Of a stretch of DNA of 64,000 nt, positions 56,828-64,000 are shown piece after piece; position 1 is the stretch's first letter; each line of letters opens with the position of its first letter. The stretch is from Epinephelus fuscoguttatus (taxonomy: Eukaryota > Chordata > Actinopteri > Perciformes > Serranidae): contig NC_064756.1 in assembly GCF_011397635.1 (NCBI RefSeq), forward strand, positions 16,943,817 to 17,007,816, read 5' to 3'. Below the pieces are notes generated by a model. The model searched no databases, was not told the DNA's origin, and saw only the letters and a list, made by a program, of their open reading frames with translations. The position numbers and the translations under genes are program-made.

Positions 56828-57225
56828 CATTAGTAGTAGTATTGGGAAAATCTATAGCTACTGTAAGTGAAATACTTCTCACATTGAAATGATATTTTGG
56901 TTTTTTTTGTGGTTTTTAAGGAAAAATTGTGGGATGAATAAAGACTGAACAGAATTCCAGTTTATAGTTTAACTCACCACAGTTGTTCCCTGAGACAGCA
57001 TATGAATGAAGTTGTATCAACATGTCATCTCTTGATGTCATCAGGAAACAGTTTTTATTGCTTTGGGGAAAAATGTAAAGCTGATCACAAATCTGTGTTG
57101 AATCAGATGTCCCATCAGTTATGTGCTGCTACATAGTGTTTTTAAAGTAAATATTTATCAAATGACAGAAATATGCTGGCTCATTATGTTTCCTATGGCC
57201 ACGAGTCCACACAACAGATATTTAC

Positions 57226-57352
57226 TCTGTATAAAATGTGAAGTATTGGCAGGTGGGATCTTCAGTACAGAGTCTCCTGCAGTCAGCAACAGTCGTCACC
57301 TTGTGTTTGGTGTCACCTTTTGCAAACGTAATACCACCTGACTCTGAACAAC
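57226..57352 (-). other. Exon 3 of gene C, first part of the PAN/Apple domain
   Basis: 127 bases encoding GCSESGGITFAKGDTKHK and VADCRRLCTEDPTC, open and with conserved splice sites. Confidence 0.65.
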
Positions 57353-57612
57353 CTGATAAATAAAAACATAGAAGAATCCAGAAAAATAGTTAGAGTCAGA
57401 GTGCAGACAGATTTCTTTAACTTCCTCATTATTCATTTCCTCTATGTGAATTTGTTAAATCCATTTCTCCTGCAAACATGCTAATAAAGTGTTTTAAGTG
57501 CACACATCTTGTTGGGCTTCATGCCAGGAATTAAGTTCAAGTAGTAAGTGACACTCTGACAGTCTGTCATGTGGGAGACCAAGTTCATTTCAACATGAAA
57601 TGATTCCCTCAG

Positions 57613-57971
57613 GCGGCACGGTGGTGTGGTGGTTAGCACTCTCGCCCCACTGCAAGAGGGTTGCCGGTTCGATCCCGGGTGTAGGAGCCCTTCTGTGCGG
57701 AGTTTGCATGTTCTCCCCGTGTCAGCGTGGGTTCTCTCCGGGCACTCCGGCTTCCTCCCACAGTCCAAAGACATGCAGATTGGGGACTAGGTTAATTGGT
57801 AACTCTAAATTGTCCATAGGCGTGAATGGTTGTTTGTCTCTATGTGTCAGCCCTGCGATAGTCTGGTGAACTGTCCAGGGTGTACCCTGCCTCTCGCCCG
57901 ATGTAGCTGGGATAGGCTCCAGCCCCCCCGCGACCCTCAAGAGGATGAAGCGGTTAGAAGATGAATGAATG
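57613..57971 (+). mobile_element. tRNA-derived SINE in a gene C intron
   Basis: 359 bp with a tRNA-like head: an A-box-like TGGTTAGCACTC near 57630 and a B box GGTTCGATCCC at 57666-57676. A conserved body of the type common in fish SINEs follows, and it ends in a (GAAT)n tail. It is flanked by 14-bp target duplications AATGATTCCCTCAG (57599-57612 and 57972-57985). The empty site is visible in gene A near 24416-24429, proving insertion after the gene duplication. Confidence 0.9.
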
Positions 57972-58964
57972 AATGATTCCCTCAGCTGTGACAATATAAG
58001 TCATCCTGCTCCTCTGACATTAGCTTCATTTACGGAAACTGGGTATTTGGACATTTGAAAAGCATGTGAATTTAAAAACAGAGGAACTCTAAATAATGTT
58101 TTAATATGTTTGAGGAGATAACACAGCTGTTATCTGTGAATGTTTAAAGTGCTTACCTATTGACACATTCAGATGCACACACAGACCTGGTTGCCTGGAT
58201 GGAGAGGAATCATAGCAGAGGTTGATCTCGTCATTCTCTCGCATAAAGTTGGTAATGGTGAGGGCTCTGTCAGTCACTGTGACTCCGGGGAGGCTGGCAT
58301 TATTGGACTTACACCTGCCTGAAACACATTCACACTTGCTGCCTCCTCTGCCACAGTATTTAATGGTCCGATCTTTAGGAAATGGGAAAGTGGCACTGCT
58401 TCCCTCCAGCAGCCACACCTGTCTTTCTAAAACATATGTTGCTGCAACATGACACATACCCAGCAGCAGCAAGAGATGGATGAACTGTGCCATGGCTTCT
58501 GAAACCAAAGAAAAAAGTTTACAGATTAAGGAGAGAAGTGCACAGCACACCATGGATCCAGATTTAGCTCATCTATTCATGGGAATATAATTTGCATATT
58601 TCAACTTGCAGCAACATTAGTTGGGAACGTAATATGCAATATGTTGAAGTAAAAATATTTAAGAGTCTTGATTTTTCTTGATTTCTAATGTGACAAACAT
58701 GCACCTAATGTGTAATAACACACTAATTAATCTATAATTTCCATGCACAACTTTTCTACATCAAAATAAAAATATCTAAGTCTAAATATATCTACTTGTA
58801 TTAAGTCGTTCTACATGATGAAACACCAAAATGACAGTATCCATCTGATGTTAATGCTGTATGAATTCATCAAAAACTTACCCAATAAATGAAGACTTGT
58901 GGCTCTGTAAAATGTGTTAGGAGGGTGGGTAGGGAAATGTGAACTGAGTCTTCACTGTGCATCA

Positions 58965-58971
58965 CTTTATA
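58965..58971 (-). promoter_or_regulatory. TATA box of gene C
   Basis: TATAAAG on the minus strand at the same distance from the 5' non-coding exon donor (after 58882) as in genes A and B. Confidence 0.5.
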
Positions 58972-59214
58972 GAGCTGTTTACCTCCTCCTCCGCCTTTTG
59001 GCCAAAGAAACACACCCACACCAGAGTGCTCATTTGTTTATAGGGGATTGAGAGTGACTTTTAATTTTGGGGGGAGGTTATGTTAAGTCTAAAGACACTG
59101 TCAGTGTGTAATGTGTATACACTGTAACACAGGGTACAAGTGTGAGGAGATTTCCAAACTTTAGTTTGGCTGTTTATCTTTTCATTTTTAAGGTAAAAGC
59201 ACATGTAATGGTAT

Positions 59215-60230
59215 ATTGCTATAATATTCGAGGGTAAATATAAACCCACAAAAGATTCGCCAAAGCAAACTGACAGCACATCCTAAATCAGTATAAAACA
59301 GCTTCATGTCTGAATGGTTTAAAGTGTGAAGACGATGCCTATAGGAGTGGCTGTGTGAACACACCCTACACAAGGAATGGAGTTTGTGTTCCTTTTATCA
59401 GCTAATTATCCAGTCTATTGGCAGGATGATGGTTTTTGAATGGATTGTGAATGCTGGGTGTCTCCTGATGGTGGCTGGTGGTGTCAGACAGCATTTTGAC
59501 CAGACTGAGACTGTGACAGCAGTTTAACTGCTGGAAGATGGTGAAGGGGTTCAGGTGGTAGCTCATCAGTTTGATGTGTCTCCAAGTGTGCTGAGCCGAC
59601 TATGGAGACGTTACTGACAGACTGAGCAGTACAGCATGAGACAAGGACAAGGTTGTTTGACAACACCCACACAAGACTGTTATCTCATCACCTTGTCTCA
59701 TCCTCAGGCGTACAGCTCAGTCCTTATAACACAATAAATCAGCAAAATGTACATTTTGACTTTGATGTTAAAACCTACAATATTTTTGAGGCTTTGGATG
59801 CACACAAATCAACATTACAGACACTTATGTGTTAACCTTTTGGTTTGTCTGTGTGTTGTTTCTGTCTGATGTTCTTTGGAAACATGTTTCTTCCACTGTA
59901 TTCAGTGTTTGCAACAGGATCTACCCATATTAAAATAAATGATAGAGGCCTCTGTGTCCATCCAAAAGCTAAAAACACCAGTTCCCTTTTTCCACGAACT
60001 TCATGCAAATCCAAGTTCAGAATCCGAAACAATGTGGAGGTTTTTTTCAGTCCTACAGGATGCAAATATCTGCCCTCTGGGTGATGCTTATTAATTATCA
60101 AGAAGATAATGTAAATGTATTGGCTTATGTGAGCAGCATACATGAGACAATGCCTCTTTTGTTGAAGGTGCTAGTTGTACAGGAAGGCTGCTGAGGTCAC
60201 AGTCTTGTTGACATTCAAGTCTTTTTAAAG
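59215..60230 (+). repeat. Repeat X, copy 8 (upstream of gene C)
   Basis: X with its leading spacer (59215-59400) and the Tc1 relic at 59480-59700. The distal end is less similar and breaks up after 60230. Confidence 0.75.
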
Positions 60231-61110
60231 AGAGACCTGTCCCACAACAACTGGGGATAAAAATAATATCGAGTTAAGATCCAAAACAGGTTTCCAAATG
60301 TATCTAAAATAAAGAAAAGCTATAAATCAGATGCAAAAGCACAAAATGTTTTTAATGTGTTATATAAAGGACAAATCCATATACCACTCATACTAACGAA
60401 GCTCAGCATTAAGTTCAATCAGGAAGACTTTCTTTGTGCTCATCCACTCACAATTCTTTCCCTCCTACTCTCACTGCTTCCTCTAATCAGCTGACCATGG
60501 GTGTTCGCTCTTCTAGTTATCCAATCAAACTTTGCCATGATCCTTGTCAGCCAATCAGGATGCCACTGCAATACCTTAAACCTGCTGTCTGCTCTGCTGC
60601 TGTCAGCTGTCATTTTAGGCAGAACTGTCACGCCCTCCTCCACCACGCTCAACAAAGGCTCATTCCTCTACTTATCCAGATCATTGGCACTTCTCCATCT
60701 TCTTCTCGTCTCATCTTCACCACCTCCACCACCACCAGTGTCTAGACCCTATTCCCTATTTGACTATGGATTAATCACCCTCCTTAAATCATACCATCTG
60801 GGGGTCAGTCTCTCCTGATTGAAATACTGATTAATTGACACCATTTGACTGGTTAACACCATGGACATGAAGTATGATTCAGTAATAAAGTGTATTAATA
60901 AAATTATACAGGAATAAACAAAGTAATTTGGAACCAGTTGCAACCAGAAGGTGTCGTCATCACTGAGACAGGCTCATGAAAAACTTGACCTAAATGGCAG
61001 TAAACATGCTGACAACACAGGCGATCACATGGATTAGTGTTCCATACAGATAACAACTCATGTACACATGGGAAAAACATAGAATATAAATGCCGTTTCT
61101 GTCTCTGCAC
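60231..61110. other. Stretch without a recognised gene
   Basis: Contains short X-like remnants (around 60840-60900) and a moderately repetitive-looking segment (60400-60830) with short frames only. I could not classify it. Confidence 0.4.
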
Positions 61111-61114
61111 AGAA

Positions 61115-61556
61115 GGGCGATGATGATGAGGTGAGGATTTGCACTTCCTGTAAGAGTGGAGTTTTAAATGTCAGAATTTGTCTGTTAGTTTGGATTCTCA
61201 GTCTTAATCTGGAGCTGCACAACACAGGGAAGCCTGCAGACACCATCAGGGAGTTCCCGTTTTCCATCAGGGGTGAGGATGCAAACAATGCACACTGTCT
61301 AATTAGCTGTGGCAAAGTGTTTGGTGTGTCATTTTTGTCAGTCTACATTGCTTGTTTTAGAGCTTGAGTTAAATATGCTTCATTATATGTGTGTGTTTTT
61401 GTCTGCAGCATGAAGTACTGGAGCTGCTGCAGGGAGAAAACATTAGACTTCACCTCCTTTCTGCCCCAGCAGGACTGCACTACAGGCAGTCACCTCGGGA
61501 GGATAAATAACCTGGTCAAACGGGGAATACTCAAACTTAGATCAAAGAGTAAGAAT
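61115..61556 (+). pseudogene. CHORD-domain gene relic (chordc1/itgb1bp2-like), two exons
   Basis: After an acceptor CTCTGCACAG, the frame reads GDDDEVRICTSCKSG, close to the DDEIKIGTSCKNGG start of the second CHORD domain in CHORDC1/melusin. After a second acceptor, TTTTGTCTGCAG, the next exon (from 61409) reads [20 protein letters not shown] and DCTTGSHL, matching the MKYWSCC...DF..FL...GC..G.H end of the domain, and runs to a possible donor GTAAGA. The Cys-His centre (C.YHPG.P.FH) is not preserved between the two. It looks like a decayed, unprocessed gene fragment and not a retrocopy. Assignment rests on motif memory. Confidence 0.5.
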
Positions 61557-61560
61557 TTAC

Positions 61561-61826
61561 AATAGTGTTGGAGTCTCCAGGGATTCATGGCTGGAGCAGT
61601 ATCTGCACTTGCTGAACATGGAACGGTCTTCATCAGGTGTGAGTCAGAGCCACTGGCCTGTTGCTATTGAGGTCTTTGGGGTGACTGATACCACGCAGGA
61701 TGTTTTCCACAGCTGTGGCACTGTGCCCAGCATCTGACTCAGATTGGAAATGTGCTTCACTATCCTCCACAGCTCCTCACAGGAATTAAGAAGCCTTGAG
61801 CTTATATTTCATATAGCTGAGCTATA
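61561..61826. other. Stretch without a recognised gene
   Basis: No open frame or element end that I can support. Confidence 0.4.
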
Positions 61827-62588
61827 CTTAAAGGAAATGGCCACTTTAGAATGAAAATACAGACAGTAGCTACTTACTGACCCTCATGCCGACAAGAAGT
61901 CCAGTGTAGTTTTTTAATCCACAAAACTCGTTCGGGTTATCGGAGGATAACAGCTTTTTCCATACACTTGAAGTGCATGGAACCCACATTTTGAAAATGT
62001 AATAAAATTCCCCTAAAGCATTTCAAAAACATCAGAATGGCTCATTCATTGTAATCCAAGTGCCCTGAAGCCGCGGCATGCAAAATTGACTTGAAAAGAC
62101 GTAATTTACTCCACTTTTATAGCATCATTTCTCACCATGGTCAGTTAGCCTGCCCTGCAGGCATGCTTTGTTTACATGGCAACTTGCAGGAGACTCAAAA
62201 ATTAGCACCACCACTAGCCATCAGCTAGTCTCCCCCAAGTTGCCATGTAAACACAGCACGCCTGCAGGGCGAGAAATGATGCTACTGTATAAAAGTGGAG
62301 TAAATTCAAAGTCTTTTCAAGTCAATTTTGCATGCCGCGGCTTCAGGGCACTTGGATTACGACGGACGAGCCGTTCTGACATTTTTGAAATGCATTAGCA
62401 GAGTTTTATTACATTTTCAAAATGTGGGTTCCATGCACTTCAAGTGTAGCTGTTATTCCGGCTAGCTGTTATCCTCCGATACCCTGAATGAGTTTTGTGG
62501 ATTAAAAAACTACACTGGATTTCTTGTTGGCATGAGGGTCAGTAAGTACTGTCTGTATTTTCATTCTAAAGTGGCCATTTCCTTTAAG
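61827..62588. mobile_element. Fold-back element, nearly a full palindrome
   Basis: Ends CTTAAAGGAAATGGCCACTT...AAGTGGCCATTTCCTTTAAG, with the two arms (each about 370 bp) complementary along almost their whole length around a short centre near 62208. No coding capacity. Flanking bases GCTATACT and GCTTATCT are similar but do not form a clean target duplication. The layout fits a non-autonomous DNA transposon (MITE). Confidence 0.75.
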
Positions 62589-62824
62589 CTTATCTAACAC
62601 CTAACTGGTAGTGTGAGGTGAAATGGCATTTTTGTTTTTGTCATTTTGTAGCAAACAACATTGGTCTCCTTCTATCTTTGAACAAATGCCTCTCATCATA
62701 GGATCATTTGGATATTTTGAAGTGGGCTTATATGGGGTACTTATCCATAGTCAGTGTATTACTTACAGTATGTCAGTCTGCACGCCATCAGTTTGGAGAA
62801 GCAGGCAGGAGTCCAAGCTCAACA

Positions 62825-62969
62825 GTCCAAAATGGCGGCAGCGCCACTAGTGGCTGTTGGCAAAAGTTCAACGGAGCTTCGCCTCTTGGTCAAAGAGCAT
62901 GGATACCAAGAGGTGAAGCTCCGTTGAATTTTTGCAACAGCCACTAGGGGCGCTGCCGCCATTTTGGAC
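62825..62969. repeat. Short inverted repeat with YY1-like motifs
   Basis: Arms 62825-62890 and 62905-62969 are complementary, separated by 14 bases. Each outer end carries CAAAATGGCGGC, a close match to the YY1 consensus, in opposite orientation (62828-62839 and 62955-62966). It could be a tiny MITE or a promoter-associated palindrome. It ends 25 bases before a THAP-type start codon. Confidence 0.65.
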
Positions 62970-62993
62970 CGTTGCGCCCAGACAACATGCAAG

Positions 62994-63105
62994 ATGTCAA
63001 GGACAGAAGAGAAAAAAAGTAAAAGAAAACAGTGTAGTGCAATTAACTGCAACAACTATCAGTGGAACACCCAACCTTCCACCGTTTCCCGAAGGATCCT
63101 GACAA
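62994..63105 (+). pseudogene. THAP-domain first exon, frame-shifted
   Basis: From ATG 62994 the frame reads MSRTEEKKSKRKQCSAINCN, with the first CxxxxC pair of a THAP zinc finger (CSAINC). Shortly after, the continuing THAP sequence FHRFPKDPDK is in another frame, and it ends at a donor GTAAAA. The order C-x(4)-C...FHRFPKD is diagnostic of THAP (a DNA-binding domain of P-element transposases and host THAP proteins). One small shift separates the two halves, so it is either a dead fragment or a sequencing indel. No later exon was recognised. Confidence 0.6.
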
Positions 63106-63173
63106 GTAAAAACTCCTGAGGTGTAAGTTTTAAAGTGTTTTAATATCAATTTAATATGCCAGTTTTGTTTTGT

Positions 63174-63201
<28 letters not shown>
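63174..63201. repeat. (AT)n microsatellite
   Basis: A pure AT run directly before the next element. Confidence 0.9.
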
Positions 63202-63202
<1 letters not shown>

Positions 63203-63205
<3 letters not shown>

Positions 63206-64000
63206 TGGCGGCTGCTGGTCTTTCAAGGAGGGGAAGCTCATTTTCGGCCTACATCATAAAATGTGTCCGTTTATTTATACGTAAATTCTACCCTCTGGGG
63301 CTGCTGCGCGAGGCTAGTGTGACCGCCTGTGAGTGCTTTGGGATGGTGGAGTGGCTCACAGCAGCACCCGCTGTTTGTTGGGGACAGTAACTGCAGAGCG
63401 ACAGAAAACAGAGTCTCTAAACATGAGTACAGTCTCCAATAACACCAGAAAAAGATTGTCGCTAGTCGTTTTTTAACAAAGAAAAAGTCACTAAGAGGAT
63501 TGGAGAAGTCTCCAGATCATCTCGGAACAACGGAATGAAACTTGAAAAATGCTCCGGCGGTGGTTTATATTTCAAGATCGCTGTTTTGCTCATTTCGCTG
63601 TCAATCAAAAAGGAATTCAGCCTCAGACAGATCATCCAATCATCATGCAGAAGCCCAGCGTCCACGCCAGCCGAGGCCAGCCCACTGCCCCATAGTCCTC
63701 TAGAGACGCTGAGCGTCCGATGGGCGGGACAAAACCGAGCATTTATCCAATGACTGTCTAGTTTTGCTGCAGTGGAACAACCCACTCTATGCTTCCCCAT
63801 TGGAGTCTTTGGACGCTGAGCTTCACTGTGACTCTACGGGAATGAATGAGAAGAAAGTCGCGTCAGTGACCTGTTATAAGTAACTGATTCTGAACAAAAG
63901 TTGAACGCGTTCTAGCGCATATTTAGTCAATGAAATGTAAACACAACAGTACATATTTGACCACTTATTTTTTGACATTTTAGGGGAAGCTGAGCTTCCC
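63203..64000. mobile_element. Left part of a DNA transposon running off the window
   Basis: Begins CAGTGGCGGCTGCTGGTC, an hAT-style end. A motif AGGGGAAGCTSA recurs at 63227 and at the window edge (63983-64000), and GACGCTGAGC is repeated near 63706 and 63811. No transposase frame is seen in the part present. The frames at 63462-63800 have no recognisable domain. Confidence 0.35.

Larger units (their letters stand above)
55984..58493 (-). pseudogene. Gene C: Ig-like/PAN-Apple/C-type lectin family copy with a broken lectin exon
   Basis: Recognisable exons (minus): 58493-58157 (signal peptide and Ig-like domain, with a short insert before CVHLNVSIG), 57352-57226 and 57060-56978 (PAN/Apple, SGNNC), 56340-55984 (lectin). 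No stalk exon is found between 56.8 and 56.97 kb. The first three exons are open and in phase. In the lectin exon, a 3-base loss relative to gene B creates a stop after SSAF, removing the last three canonical Cys, and a second stop replaces the Trp of FKWRDED. The gene could still give a secreted Ig-PAN protein with a truncated lectin domain, but loss of function is more likely. A SINE lies in the first coding intron. The promoter region is preserved. Confidence 0.65.

Noticed and set aside
57627-57676. A tRNA-like A box and B box
   Set aside because: They form the promoter head of a SINE with target duplications. No cloverleaf or anticodon arm supports a tRNA gene.

Overview
The window is eukaryotic, intron-containing, AT-rich DNA from a teleost fish, probably a percomorph. 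The evidence is the mix of repeats (BEL/Pao and Ty3/Gypsy LTR elements, Tc1 and hAT DNA transposons, an L2-type LINE fragment, a tRNA-derived SINE, dense CA/GT and ATT microsatellites), retrocopies of ribosomal protein L6, and small GT-AG genes with fish-like exon structure. There is one 100-base assembly gap at 40491-40590. No prokaryotic feature is present.

The main host content is a tandem, partly inverted array of one gene family that I do not recognise as a named gene. Three copies lie on the minus strand. Copy A spans about 20.9-25.4 kb, copy B about 45.6-49.8 kb and copy C about 55.0-58.9 kb. Two more are 3' remnants on the plus strand, at 1-660 and 40591-41345. The best copy (B) can be spliced on paper into an uninterrupted 359-residue secreted protein: signal peptide, Ig-V-like domain, PAN/Apple domain (six Cys, split over two exons), a Pro/Thr/acidic stalk made from repeated phase 1-1 exons, and a C-type lectin domain. 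Copy A has four stalk exons and no lectin exon, and reads into a different short last exon (283 residues). Copy C has lost its stalk exons and carries nonsense codons in its lectin exon. Each copy has a TATA box and a 5' non-coding exon, and a roughly 1-kb repeat here called X lies upstream of each. X contains a decayed Tc1 transposase helix-turn-helix.

Layout: 1-1928, 3' end of a plus-strand family copy; 1929-11259, a broken BEL/Pao element with both LTRs, carrying an intact Tc1 transposon (4480-6102); 11260-17390, a broken Ty3/Gypsy element; 17462-18636, an unclassified element with inverted terminal motifs; 18783-21544, inverted-repeat copies; 20.9-25.4 kb, gene A; 25.5-30.8 kb, hAT elements, X, an RPL6 retrocopy and hAT/Harbinger-like relics; 30816-40224, a very large palindrome (arms about 3.5 and 4.5 kb) whose arms both carry X, an hAT element with the same target duplication and a truncated RPL6 retrocopy; 40.6-45.4 kb, plus-strand remnant, hAT relics, X and a solo LTR; 45.6-49.8 kb, gene B; 50-54.6 kb, X copies, a long-TIR element interrupted by a dead Tc1, and an hAT transposase tail; 55-58.9 kb, gene C with a SINE; 59.2-64 kb, X, a CHORD-domain relic, two fold-back elements, a THAP-domain exon and the start of another DNA transposon.

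Together the pieces look like a fast-changing, possibly immune-related, secreted lectin cluster that has expanded by repeated cassette duplication and inversion and is saturated with nested transposons. All host-gene functions are inferred from domain patterns read by eye.
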